NCBI RefSeq assembly: GCF_009928485.1 | Contig: NZ_JAABNP010000008.1 | Location: forward strand, 62,001-126,000 | Reading direction: 5' to 3' | From: Clostridium sp. C2-6-12 | GTDB taxonomy: Bacteria > Bacillota > Clostridia > Clostridiales > Clostridiaceae | Length of the DNA: 64,000 nt | Part shown: piece by piece, positions 51,230-60,463 of the stretch | Layout: each line of letters opens with the position of its first letter | How positions within the stretch are numbered: position 1 is the stretch's first letter | The notes under the pieces: model-generated | Seen by the model: the letters and a program-made list of their open reading frames with translations, nothing else | Database searches by the model: none | What the model was told of the DNA's origin: nothing | Translations under genes and position numbers: made by a program

Positions 51230-54187
51230 TTAAATTTCCACTTCTCTCATTCTTCTTTTAAATGGACTCAAATTAATAAATAAATCCTCTATATTATCTT
51301 CCTGCTCAAAGTTTTTCCCAAGCGCATTTAGAAGTTCTTCTTGGCGAGGTTGTCCTAAAGTTAGTCTGTATAAGGACAGAACTTTAATCAATCTATTATA
51401 TTTAACTTGATCTTTACTCATAGGATACATAGGGACTATTCTCTCTATTTTTATTGTATCCTCATTAGTATTAGGTAAACTCCAATAAGGCACCAAGTCT
51501 GAGTTATTCCCCTTTTCTTGTTTGCTGGCTTCAGTAAACATCTCTTCCCATATATCTTGATTAAACTCTATGTCGCCGTATTTATTAGCGATATTTTGCC
51601 TTATAGCTAAGCACTTAAATCTATTAATTCTGCCTTCTCTTTGTTCTAAATCTATAGGATTTGATGGTAAATTCCAGTGTACTACTTTTCTACAATTCAA
51701 ATGAAAATCTAAGCCTTCCTGACCTATTGAGGTAGTTGCAAGGACAAAAGGTCTGAAAGGTGAATTAAAAGCAGTTCTTATATTTTCTGTACGTTGAATA
51801 TTTTCATCATCACCTTTTGCATTATAGTATCCTACTGCAAAATGAGCTCTTAGCCCTGATTTTTTTCTTTGTCCTGTAAAAGAATCATAGGTATCTATTT
51901 CTGAAGTAGAAGTTCTAAGATTCATTCCTTCTGAAATTTGTTCTAATAAATCAGCACCTTTTACTCCTAGAGTATGGGCATACTCATCTAAAACAGCTTG
52001 TATATTTCCATCTACCAAGTAAGCTAATACATTTTTGTAATAGGTTTTTTCACTTCTTTTTCCATAAAATAAATCAACTGCTGCAATTGATTCTGGTTTA
52101 TTAAATAATCTTACAAATAGTTCACCTAATTTTTCAGCCATATCCTTGTCTTTGAAAATTCTCATTCCACACACTGCAGGAGAGCCAATTATCATATTAG
52201 TTATAACCTTTGCTGCATCCGCTGGCATATCCCCATGATGGTCCTCTAAAATCTCTCCATCCCAAATGCCAGGTGCATCAACATACCAGGATACATCTCC
52301 TCTTTGACTTTCACCAATTCCATACTTAGTCTTTATTTCATTTATTTTCTCAGCTACTTTTTTCTCTAGCTCATCCTTAATATCATTTATATTTTTACCT
52401 ATGTGCTCTAAGGGATTAAACATATCAGCTAAAGATTTTGAAGCTAAGGCTAAGGTTTGAGCCCTTTCTTCTAGAAGTCTTGGTCTAAGAAACTTTCTTT
52501 TCACATCTTCTGTGAAATATCCTTTACCTGCTTTTTCTGTTTCACTATTATATAACTTACCAATTGTAAGCCTTTCAGCCTCATAAGTCATCATTCCTGC
52601 AATCATCTTTGGAACCATTTCCCATGAAGAAAAAACTAAAACCTTAGAAGCATTAGGATTTTTATCAAAGAGACTATTAGTCACATAATATGGCTTTGAA
52701 GATGGTATCCATAATAATTTTTCAAGGCCATTTTTCCCTTTTTGAAATAACATTTCCTTTAAATACTCTAACCTAGCATTATTCATTGGAATCTCTTTAT
52801 AATTTTGAATCTGATTCCTATTTAAGAATAAGTCCTTTCTTTTATTTAAAAGACTATAATCCTTATGCTTATTAAAATAATTAACGATTTCTCTCTTTTG
52901 TTTATATTGATTCATAAAGGATAGTAGATATGGACAAGACTTAACATAATCTATAGGTATGTTACTAGCTTCAATATCCTTCAATAAACTCTGTGTCTTG
53001 ACATAGGAAATTATATCTCCTTCCTCAATTGCTATCTCTCTAGCTTGACTATCATCTATAATTCCATTTTTATTTACATTAAAGCGCTCAGTCCTGCACA
53101 CTCCTTGATACATGGCATCTTCTGCTTCATTTTTGCATATTCTTAGGGTTGTGTAATCCTTATTCTTAAATTCAATTAATGTATTAGAATAGTTGTTCCA
53201 AACCTCTCTAAACTCTTTTCTTTTAACTTCATCTGTAAAAAGAAAATCCATTACTTGCATAAACTCTACATAATGATATTCATCATTGTTTTCACTGATT
53301 TCTTCTATGGTAGAGTATGGCTTATAAGGTGTTGCTGATAAAAGTAGAACCTTTGTGCTATCATGTTTTAAAAACTTCTCAACAATCATTCCTGTTTCAC
53401 TTTCTGCATGTAAAAGCTGTCTAAAGTTTTGAAATTCATCCATTATTACTAAAGCTGGCTCTAATTTATCAAGACTTATCTGTGCAAAAATAGTTCTTAA
53501 TTCAGTTAAAATATCATTATTGCTATAGCTTTCTTCATGTATTGCCAAGCTACTTCTTTCCATTATTGCATCTATCAATTCAGGTGAAATTTTCTTATTT
53601 AGAGCTTCAACCATTTCTGAAATATATCTATTACCACATATGTTATTACATTCAATAACTAGTCCTTCATAATACTCCATTGTCCATTCATAAAATGCCT
53701 TAGTATTATTACTCATGAAAGCTTTAAAGCCTTTCATATGCTTAAAACAATCCATTCTTTTCATTAAAGCATACATAAGTGCGCGTTCCGATACGCTTCC
53801 AGAACTTTTAATTGTTGCAAAAGAGGTTATAGGTGTTAAGGGAATCAACTGCATATAATCATGGTCTTCACTTTCCTGCATATATATTTTTAAATGCTGC
53901 ATGGATAATCTTCCTTGAGATACTTCTACACAGTTTTTCTTTGGAATTCCCAGCTTTCTAGAATTTTGTCTGGCTATATTAGCATTGGAACAAATATACA
54001 CCACCTTGAAAAAACCATCCTTTAAATTATCTTTATGCCACTTAGCCACCTTTTCAATAACAGTTTTGGCTATTATAGTTTTTCCTAGTCCAACCTCATC
54101 AGCTAAAAGCACTCTATTTTGTCCTTCATTTTTAAACACTTGAAAAATTCTTTCAGCTGTAGCCTCTTGAAAATCCTTTGCCTTCAT
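51230..54187 (-). CDS. SNF2/DEAD-type helicase of a probable defence cassette
   Basis: 985-residue superfamily 2 ATPase. Motif I LLADEVGLGKTIIAKT at about 28-43, motif Ia VVYICSNANIARQN, motif II as IMDEFQNF (DEFQ) near 245, motif III LLSATPYKPY, and the helicase C lobe with VFSSWEMVPKM, TTSIGQEGLDFHLNCRKVVHWN and motif VI DLEQREGRINRF. A long helical insertion separates the lobes. ADEVGLGKT is the RapA/DrmD-like signature. Two bases after the PLD gene. By family it translocates on nucleic acid; guilt by association suggests it delivers foreign DNA to the PLD nuclease. Confidence 0.85.
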   Translation of the reverse strand: MKAKDFQEATAERIFQVFKNEGQNRVLLADEVGLGKTIIAKTVIEKVAKWHKDNLKDGFFKVVYICSNANIARQNSRKLGIPKKNCVEVSQGRLSMQHLKIYMQESEDHDYMQLIPLTPITSFATIKSSGSVSERALMYALMKRMDCFKHMKGFKAFMSNNTKAFYEWTMEYYEGLVIECNNICGNRYISEMVEALNKKISPELIDAIMERSSLAIHEESYSNNDILTELRTIFAQISLDKLEPALVIMDEFQNFRQLLHAESETGMIVEKFLKHDSTKVLLLSATPYKPYSTIEEISENNDEYHYVEFMQVMDFLFTDEVKRKEFREVWNNYSNTLIEFKNKDYTTLRICKNEAEDAMYQGVCRTERFNVNKNGIIDDSQAREIAIEEGDIISYVKTQSLLKDIEASNIPIDYVKSCPYLLSFMNQYKQKREIVNYFNKHKDYSLLNKRKDLFLNRNQIQNYKEIPMNNARLEYLKEMLFQKGKNGLEKLLWIPSSKPYYVTNSLFDKNPNASKVLVFSSWEMVPKMIAGMMTYEAERLTIGKLYNSETEKAGKGYFTEDVKRKFLRPRLLEERAQTLALASKSLADMFNPLEHIGKNINDIKDELEKKVAEKINEIKTKYGIGESQRGDVSWYVDAPGIWDGEILEDHHGDMPADAAKVITNMIIGSPAVCGMRIFKDKDMAEKLGELFVRLFNKPESIAAVDLFYGKRSEKTYYKNVLAYLVDGNIQAVLDEYAHTLGVKGADLLEQISEGMNLRTSTSEIDTYDSFTGQRKKSGLRAHFAVGYYNAKGDDENIQRTENIRTAFNSPFRPFVLATTSIGQEGLDFHLNCRKVVHWNLPSNPIDLEQREGRINRFKCLAIRQNIANKYGDIEFNQDIWEEMFTEASKQEKGNNSDLVPYWSLPNTNEDTIKIERIVPMYPMSKDQVKYNRLIKVLSLYRLTLGQPRQEELLNALGKNFEQEDNIEDLFINLSPFKRRMREVEI

Positions 54188-54189
54188 CC

Positions 54190-55944
54190 TTACTTCACCT
54201 TCTTTGCTGCTAAAATAAATGTGTTATACATCTTCTTAAAATCTTCTGATACAACATCACTATCTAATCGTTTCATTACAGCTTCAATAGCCTTCAACTT
54301 ATTTGGATTATCAATAATTATTTGAAGCATTTTTTCATAGATAATAACTGCATTGTCATCTAACTTAGAATTACCATCTGATGAACTTCTGCTTTCCATG
54401 TATTCTCTTAATTCATAGGCTGACTCTGTATAGCTATCCCCTAGTAAAAAGGAAACATAAGCATAAAAATCATCCTTGCTTTTAATGATGGATTGGTATA
54501 TTTTATCGTCTCTATCCTTTGGTATATCCTTAGTTTTTATTTTTACAACAACTTCTTTATCTCCTACTTTTATTACATAGAATTCTGAAAACTGTGTAAT
54601 GGTCAGCTTCTCTAAAGTTGTTGACTCTTCTATTTCCTTGTAAGAATTATTTCGCATAAGTGGAGCTATTTTACCTCTTATGTCAGGATTAAGTTTTTTA
54701 AAGTTTACTTGAACATCATAGTTTGTACCGTTACTTATAACCCTTGCATCTTTTATTGCCCAAATAATCTCTTTAATTTGTTTTGAATATATATCTTGTT
54801 CCTCTTCTTTTTTGTTCCTTTCAACATTTGTTACTAATTCAAAAGGATTATCCTCCTCTGGCAAGAAATCACCAATAAACTTTTGATAACTCATAGTTCT
54901 TGCTTTAAATTTTAACTTAATTAGAAATTCAACATTATTGTAAAAGGCGTTGTGAGAAGCATTAGCTGAACCTAAATATAGAAAATTCCCATCATAACCA
55001 CTCTCAAAATATAATTTGCCATGGATATCTTGCTTCTGCCATTGTTCTATACTTTCTTCATCTCCACCATCCACAATTATATCTTTCATAGCATAAACAC
55101 CATTATTAAATGCGTCTAGGGTTTTATTTGTAATAGAGCTTCTTCTAGTTATTATCTTTCTTGTATATCTTGAACTTTGCTCAAATCTTTCAATAATATC
55201 ATCACTTAAAAATGGAGATACAACTAAAAGTTCATTGTGAGTATTAAATAAATCTAAATCATTACCTTTATATCCTGGAATTCCAATAGGCATAAACTCA
55301 TAGCTTTCAAAAGGTGAATCTAATTCAAACTCCTTAACATCTAAGATATTTTCTTGAAGATCTGAGATTTTATCCTTCTTATCTTTATTTGCATACACCT
55401 TTACAAACTCAAGCATATCCTTTAATGGAATATTCTCATTTTTAGTCCTGCTTCTATGCCTTCCAACTCTTCCAGTAAAGGCAAAGGAAACATCCCAACT
55501 TCTATCAAAGGTTAAATTTCTACTTAAAACAATTATCTTAATATAAGCATTTCCATCATCATCTGAATATTTAATAAACCACATCTTGGGATGAAAATTA
55601 CTAATTTCATTAGCTTTAACTTCAAAAACACTATTCTCCAATAAGGAATACACACTTTGTATCTTTTGAGGCAGCTTTATTCCTCCTGGATTACAAAAGA
55701 TAGCAATTTTATCACTACTTTTTCTAATTCCTTCTAATAAGAACATGGGAATATCTTTTAAATTAGAATCCATGTTCTCAAGTAATCCTAGTGACATAGG
55801 TACTCCTAATAAGGCTTCCAAATCTAAAGAATATGTTAAGGCAACTGCAAATTCAACCTCATAACCTATATCTGGTTGAAGTAAATTACCATAGTCTAAA
55901 CGATTTTCTGAGGGACTTAATAATGTTTTAGCCAATTTATTCAC
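54190..55944 (-). CDS. Phospholipase D-like nuclease of a probable defence cassette
   Basis: 584 residues. One HKD-type motif is clear: H-x-K in HGKLYFESG with GSANASH about 15 residues on, near residue 315. An N-terminal PLD-like half (KANEISNFHPKMWFIKY with H-x-K) supplies the second, so a monomeric two-motif nuclease is plausible. The C-terminal 200 residues are uncharacterised and charged. PLD nucleases cut DNA or RNA without metal. GTG start overlaps the DUF6361 stop by eight bases and it is two bases from the helicase gene, so the three are translated together. Compare DrmC (PLD) beside helicases in DISARM, but no methyltransferase is here. Confidence 0.82.
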   Translation of the reverse strand: MNKLAKTLLSPSENRLDYGNLLQPDIGYEVEFAVALTYSLDLEALLGVPMSLGLLENMDSNLKDIPMFLLEGIRKSSDKIAIFCNPGGIKLPQKIQSVYSLLENSVFEVKANEISNFHPKMWFIKYSDDDGNAYIKIIVLSRNLTFDRSWDVSFAFTGRVGRHRSRTKNENIPLKDMLEFVKVYANKDKKDKISDLQENILDVKEFELDSPFESYEFMPIGIPGYKGNDLDLFNTHNELLVVSPFLSDDIIERFEQSSRYTRKIITRRSSITNKTLDAFNNGVYAMKDIIVDGGDEESIEQWQKQDIHGKLYFESGYDGNFLYLGSANASHNAFYNNVEFLIKLKFKARTMSYQKFIGDFLPEEDNPFELVTNVERNKKEEEQDIYSKQIKEIIWAIKDARVISNGTNYDVQVNFKKLNPDIRGKIAPLMRNNSYKEIEESTTLEKLTITQFSEFYVIKVGDKEVVVKIKTKDIPKDRDDKIYQSIIKSKDDFYAYVSFLLGDSYTESAYELREYMESRSSSDGNSKLDDNAVIIYEKMLQIIIDNPNKLKAIEAVMKRLDSDVVSEDFKKMYNTFILAAKKVK

Positions 55945-57100
55945 CTAGCCCTTCTAAAATTTCATTAATTATAGTACGTGCTGAATAATATCTATAATTA
56001 AGCTTATAATTATGAATAGCAGTATTATATTGATATTCCATAGGCTTACAAAGTTTTGCACGTTCACCCTTAACCTCTTTTTCTCTATTTATAATACATC
56101 TATCAATAACTTCAATATCTTTATTTATCACTGCTTTAAGAAACTTCTTTAGAAAATCCTTAGTTATTCCCTTACAATTGATTCTTGTCATAATTTCCTC
56201 AAACCTTAAAGCTCCTGCATCAAAATTATTAATCCAATTATTCCAAGATTCTAGTTGCTTTGTAACCTTATTTTCAGAATATATAACGTTATATCTTATA
56301 TGAGCTCCATATATAAAATCCGCTAACTCCTTTGCCAGCTTATAATCATTTTTCATATAAATTGGCATTGGTAATCCTTCTAATTCATCAAAACTAAAAT
56401 CACTAATATTTATCTTGTTTTTAATAATAAATGATAATAAAGAATCTTTTGAATATGAAGATGAAATTATATGATTACTAATATATAAAGCTTCTTCCTT
56501 AGTTAATCTAATATCTATTTCCTCTTCAAAATCATAATTTGCCTTAATAGGTGAGAAAATAGAAATTCCATCATTAGCTGCAGTTTCATCATCATAGGAT
56601 TCCTCACCTTTAACAATTTCAATATTTCTTTTCTTATTTCCTTGATTGTAAATTAATGTTGCCGCTTGATCCATAGAAATACGATTATCAAGTAAAATTC
56701 CATAGATACGCATCCCATTCCAATAAATAGAGGAAGGTTTTCTTTTTACATACTTACCTTGCTTTAAAGCTCTGCTCCCAATAATTCCAGCATCATCTTC
56801 TCCACCATTCTCAACTAAAGTTGAAACTAGATTGTCCTCTATTCTATTAACCCAAGGTATAATCTCACTTGCTCTTTTAAACTTTTGTGCCACAGCCAAG
56901 CTAAAAATATATGGAATAATCACAAAATACTTAGCTCTTGTTTGGATTGTTGATATGCCTGGAAATAGAATATCAGCGTATCTATCTCTTAATGTTCCTA
57001 TTCCTAATTCATCTAGTGCCTTTGAATCAGACAACAAATCAAGTGTTGCCATGACCTTGTTTCGTTCTTCTCTTGAAAAATCTATCCATCCTAATTGCAT
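55937..57100 (-). CDS. DUF6361-family protein, first gene of the cassette
   Basis: 387 residues of the family that begins LGWIDFSREERNKVMATLDLL and continues IGTLRDRYADILFPGISTIQTRAKYFVIIPY. No enzyme motif is evident; mostly helical, charged, cytoplasmic. Members regularly sit before a PLD protein and a helicase (memory of genome context, not a search). The Arg-rich IQTRAKYF stretch could touch nucleic acid. ATG follows AGGTAAAC. A sensor or adaptor role is a guess. Confidence 0.72.
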   Translation of the reverse strand: MQLGWIDFSREERNKVMATLDLLSDSKALDELGIGTLRDRYADILFPGISTIQTRAKYFVIIPYIFSLAVAQKFKRASEIIPWVNRIEDNLVSTLVENGGEDDAGIIGSRALKQGKYVKRKPSSIYWNGMRIYGILLDNRISMDQAATLIYNQGNKKRNIEIVKGEESYDDETAANDGISIFSPIKANYDFEEEIDIRLTKEEALYISNHIISSSYSKDSLLSFIIKNKINISDFSFDELEGLPMPIYMKNDYKLAKELADFIYGAHIRYNVIYSENKVTKQLESWNNWINNFDAGALRFEEIMTRINCKGITKDFLKKFLKAVINKDIEVIDRCIINREKEVKGERAKLCKPMEYQYNTAIHNYKLNYRYYSARTIINEILEGLGE

Positions 57101-57278
57101 TTTGTTTACCTGAACTTTCTTATTTTTAATTTATATTGAATGATTAACCTATATCTCATATTTTTGATGTTTGATTTAATTGTAATATATTTTTGAGAAA
57201 TATGCATTGTATGAGGAATTTCTTTAATTTTTATTAAAATCAGGATTAATTTGAATGAATATATTTCTGCAAAAAAGT

Positions 57279-57313
57279 GCACACCCCTAATTTTCAAAAC
57301 ATTAGGAGTGCGC
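57279..57313 (-). terminator. Hairpin upstream of the defence cassette, related to that at 51185
   Basis: Imperfect stem GCACACCCCTAAT (57279-57291) / ATTAGGAGTGCGC (57301-57313) followed on minus by six T (57276-57271). Shares the core ACCCCTAAT-N-ATTAGG pattern and T-tail with the hairpin after the helicase gene. Both ends of the cassette thus carry similar terminators. Confidence 0.6.
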
Positions 57314-57389
57314 GTATCCAGTACAAAAATATATAAATTTACTCTCTAAAACTTAAACTCCCAAACAAGGTTTGTCCTAATAAATACTG

Positions 57390-57475
57390 AAAGCCATAGA
57401 AATCAGTGGCTTTGCATTGTATTAGAATTCTAGTTCTTCTTTGGTGGAGGCGAAGCGTGGCCTTTGAAATACACC
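57390..57475 (-). repeat. Dispersed 3'-UTR element, copy 7
   Basis: On minus: near-consensus box 57475-57443 (GGTGTATTTCAAAGGCCACGCTTCGCCTCCACC) begins one base after the stop of the dead DUF2442 gene. The CACGAAAAT hairpin is missing; instead, about 30 bases on, there is AAAGCCA / TGGCTTT (57413-57390). Confidence 0.78.
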
Positions 57476-57476
57476 A

Positions 57477-57722
57477 TTAACTAATAATATAAAGAACACT
57501 ATCTTCATATAGAGTTTCTGGCTCAATATCAGCTTCATTCCCCCATTCCACTGTGTCAAAACTAACTCGTGCAGATTTGAATAAAGATAAATCTTTTAAT
57601 TCTCTAAATATACCTTTTTCTAGATATTGACTCATATCAAATAATCTTACCTCTCCATTTTCGAAAGTTAATAATAATTTATATTCACTTAACGTTTTAA
57701 CTTATTTAACTGATAAATACAT
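57477..57722 (-). pseudogene. DUF2442 protein gene with an early nonsense codon
   Basis: From ATG 57720-57722 (GGAAG eight bases upstream) the frame encodes MYLSVK, then TAA, then 74 more residues matching DUF2442 (YKLLLTFENGEVRLFDMSQYLEKG, VSFDTVEWGNEADIEPETLYEDS) and a normal stop at 57477. One substitution in codon 7 explains the break; otherwise the sequence looks young. DUF2442 proteins often pair with DUF4160 partners, whose remnant lies just upstream. Confidence 0.75.
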
Positions 57723-57733
57723 ACTATCACTTC

Positions 57734-57844
57734 CTATTTCAAAGGATCTATTTTAAATGGTAATTCACTATCCATAGCTAATTTCCAATCAGCTTTTAAT
57801 TCATCTTGATGAAATTCAGCCCATGCTAAAACTAGCCTTAACTG
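57734..57844 (-). pseudogene. C-terminal fragment of a DUF4160 gene
   Basis: Encodes QLRLVLAWAEFHQDELKADW and then KLAMDSELPFKIDPLK with TAG, the usual C-terminus of DUF4160. An in-frame stop at 57845-57847 and no start precede it. It ends 11 bp before the DUF2442 ATG, the typical gene order of this pair. The decay of both suggests a lost toxin-antitoxin-like module. Confidence 0.7.
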
Positions 57845-57914
57845 CTAATTTCAATAGTTAACCTTAGATTTAACTGTATAATAAATAATGACTTAATTAC
57901 TATTTTGTTAACAC

Positions 57915-58832
57915 TTAATTATTTACTTTTGCTCCCTTTGTACGATTGCATTTCCAACAAAGTGTTTGCAAATTTTCTTCTATAGACATACCACCTTTTG
58001 AAATTGGCATTATATGGTCAATCTCTAGTAATAGATTTCTTTCATCGCTTATAGATAATCCACATTTTTGACAAGTATAATTATCTCTTTGTTTTATTTT
58101 TTCTCTTAACTTTGAAGTCATTAATGCTCTTTGTCCGACTGAACTTTTTCTAAAGTTAACAACCCCTGAAAGATATTCTACAAAATTATTTAGATTATTT
58201 ATATCTAATTTAATATCGCAATGAGTGGATTTATTTCCACCAGGACTCACATATCTAAATGTGTAAACTGGAAAATATAATGTGCTAAAATCAATTACTT
58301 TAAATCCTAACTTTAGCATGAATTTCTTCATGTTAAACGTTCTAATAAGAAATGGAATATCATTTTTAATAGATTCTTTAATCTTTTCAAGTTCATTACT
58401 AAGTAATTGTTTTCCCTCTTCAGCAGCAGAGAAATTATTTAAAACATTTTCAAAACTCTCCAGTGATTCTTCATCTGATTTTATATTAAAATACTTACAT
58501 AAATATTTAAAAGGTTGCATTTCAGCATTTTTGCATACAGTTGCAGAACATTCATAAATGTATTCTGATTTTTTAGCTTTTAATTGTTCTTCTCTTTTAT
58601 AATTATATCTACTTGCATCATTTAATTGTGCAGTCCCATAGTTGGTTTTTCTAAGATCTGAATAAGTTTCTTTGAGCTGCTCAATATGATCGTTTAGCTC
58701 ATTGCAACTAACAATATAACTATTCAAATCTTTTTTTAATTTATTAAAATTTTCCCCTTTATAATAAGTATATTCATAGATTTTCCAAGCTATAAATAAG
58801 GCTAAAATTATACCAAACATTATTTTTATCAT
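57915..58832 (-). CDS. Membrane-anchored HNH endonuclease
   Basis: 305 residues. Membrane helix at about 4-18 (IMFGIILALFIAWKIYEY) followed by a coiled coil (about 30-75) and a helical region. The C-terminal HNH domain (about 245-305) is complete: YTCQKCG zinc knuckle, LLEIDHIMPISKGG with the catalytic Asp-His, NLQTLCWKCNRTKG with Asn and the second Cys pair. A nuclease tethered to the inner membrane could meet incoming phage or plasmid DNA (inference). Other 57845-57914 sequence is AT-rich. Stands alone in the accessory region. Confidence 0.82.
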   Translation of the reverse strand: MIKIMFGIILALFIAWKIYEYTYYKGENFNKLKKDLNSYIVSCNELNDHIEQLKETYSDLRKTNYGTAQLNDASRYNYKREEQLKAKKSEYIYECSATVCKNAEMQPFKYLCKYFNIKSDEESLESFENVLNNFSAAEEGKQLLSNELEKIKESIKNDIPFLIRTFNMKKFMLKLGFKVIDFSTLYFPVYTFRYVSPGGNKSTHCDIKLDINNLNNFVEYLSGVVNFRKSSVGQRALMTSKLREKIKQRDNYTCQKCGLSISDERNLLLEIDHIMPISKGGMSIEENLQTLCWKCNRTKGAKVNN

Positions 58833-58929
58833 CTTCTTTCACTTTATTACATATTTTTCTATTATATCACGCTCTTCACAAAAAATGAATTTTAAATTAA
58901 ATATATTAGCATTACATTCATAAAGTGTT

Positions 58930-58998
58930 TCAAAATGTGTCTATTGAAAACAGATTTAATAAATCATCTCTAGTTATTCTTCTTTGAGTTTTAATCAT
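58930..58998 (-). other. Possible 22-codon leader or truncated gene start
   Basis: Minus-strand ATG 58996-58998 with AAAGGTGG upstream encodes MIKTQRRITRDDLLNLFSID and stops. No terminator-like attenuator follows. May be the decayed start of a lost gene. The 58833-59023 gap otherwise holds nothing. Confidence 0.22.
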
Positions 58999-59023
58999 GT
59001 TTTTCCACCTTTCAGTGAAATAT

Positions 59024-59067
59024 AAAATAACTTATATCATATTTTTATTTGTGATATAAGTTATTTT
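59024..59067 (-). terminator. Intrinsic terminator of the EcsC-like gene
   Basis: 16-bp stem AAAATAACTTATATCA / TGATATAAGTTATTTT (59024-59067), bidirectional A/T tails, 25 bp past the stop. Confidence 0.75.
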
Positions 59068-59092
59068 ATTACTATATATTTATAGCTTCCTA

Positions 59093-60025
59093 TCAATTCG
59101 CTTGCATACTCTTATTTATTAAATCTTTTTTTATTCCTTTAAATTCTTCTTCTGTAATTATACCATCATCAAGTATCTTCTTTAATTTTACAAGTTCATC
59201 TGTTAAATTGAACTTATTAATATTAAAATTTTCTTCCTTTTCTATAAAGGATTCTTCTATTATGCCGTTATATTCAGTATCTACAGCTACATATTCAATA
59301 TCTATAGCTTCTCCTGTCTCTCTTTCTAAATCCTGAATATCATTTTTCAAATCTTCTTCTGTATAATTTGGATTTACTGAATTTGCTAATGCTTCCCTTA
59401 ATCTATTCCCCATAGGTTTCATAGACATATATGTTAGCCCTCCAGAAATTACACCACCTAAAATAGGTATTGCTTTAGATGCTCCTTTTGCAAATGTGTC
59501 TTTTGTCATCTTTAAACCTATTATTCCTGCTATTTTCTTTATTATAGGGTAATATATAGTCTTAGTTAATGCTTGCTGTGGTAATTTTTTTAATACTTGT
59601 TTTGCCATGTTAGTCGAAATTAATCTTAACGCAGTATTTGCTCCTCCAACGCCAAACATTGCTCCTAAAAAAAGTATTAATTCATTTTTCACTCTTTCAC
59701 TATCAATATTATCATCTTCCCATAAATCTTCAAAACCATATAAGTAAGCTAATTCCTGTGCAATTATAAGTGCCACACCAAAAAATTGCAATGTATCAGC
59801 TGGTATAGTTGCCGCCATAGCAAGTCCACCTGGTAATCCAGCCAAAAAAGAAGCACCTGCCGTTTGTGTTGTTCTTTTACTTACTATATTTTTTGCTACT
59901 TTATCCAATACAAACAAGTCAATTCCTGCTTCTATTGTATTTGATTCAATAGCTTGATTAATTTTTTCTTCCGAAACATGATTCCTTAATTCTTTTTTCA
60001 TGAAGCTAGTCCTATCTACTTTCAC
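59093..60025 (-). CDS. EcsC-family protein with C-terminal SHOCT domain, 5' end frameshifted
   Basis: EcsC-like membrane-associated protein: SFLAGLPGGLAMAATIPADTLQFFGVALIIAQELAYLYG is the hallmark (given in short), with GGANTALRLI and a glycine-rich helix PILGGVISGG. The final 30 residues LVKLKKILDDGIITEEEFKGI form a SHOCT oligomerisation domain. The natural start appears to be ATG 60088-60090 (GGAGGG RBS, MNNSEE), but the frame breaks at 60071-60076; adding one A gives NNKFELALTTALKVPGVKVDR directly into this frame. As it stands, translation must begin at GTG 60025 or ATG 59999-60001. Role unknown; EcsC relatives occur in stress and secretion settings. Confidence 0.75.
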   Translation of the reverse strand: MKVDRTSFMKKELRNHVSEEKINQAIESNTIEAGIDLFVLDKVAKNIVSKRTTQTAGASFLAGLPGGLAMAATIPADTLQFFGVALIIAQELAYLYGFEDLWEDDNIDSERVKNELILFLGAMFGVGGANTALRLISTNMAKQVLKKLPQQALTKTIYYPIIKKIAGIIGLKMTKDTFAKGASKAIPILGGVISGGLTYMSMKPMGNRLREALANSVNPNYTEEDLKNDIQDLERETGEAIDIEYVAVDTEYNGIIEESFIEKEENFNINKFNLTDELVKLKKILDDGIITEEEFKGIKKDLINKSMQAN

Positions 60026-60116
60026 TCCTGGAACTTTTAATGCTGTAGTTAATGCTAATTCAAATTTATTATTTCCTCACTGTTATTCATATTATCCCTC
60101 CATAGTCACTTTTGTT

Positions 60117-60135
60117 AGTGTAAAATACTTACACT
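60117..60135. promoter_or_regulatory. Operator-like inverted repeat before the EcsC-like gene
   Basis: AGTGTAA (60117-60123) and TTACACT (60129-60135) are perfect 7-bp arms with a five-base spacer, 27 bp upstream of the natural ATG at 60090. Fits a repressor site in the core promoter. The rest of 60136-60460 is AT-rich with no gene seen. Confidence 0.45.
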
Positions 60136-60463
60136 ACTCTTCTTAATTATAAAGCATTGCATCACTTTTCTATACAAAAAACGATCCCCTGATTTACTTT
60201 TATATAATCTATATTTAATAAAACTATTTATAAACTTGTTTTGTTTATCTCAAAGATATACCTTTAAATCAATGGGCTTTCGACGATTCTAACAGCCATA
60301 AATATCAAAAATCAAAAGTAGACAAACTTCAATTTCTATTTTTTCTTGTGCCTGATTACATAATATATGTAATTATACCATTTGTTTTAATTTAATTCAT
60401 TATATATTTTATTACTCCTGATCCCCACGGAAAATCAAACAGGATTCAAAAACACAAAAAATG

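Noticed and set aside
57106..57297. 63-codon frame before the DUF6361 gene
   Set aside because: Lies over the promoter and hairpin, no RBS, low-complexity Ile/Lys composition.
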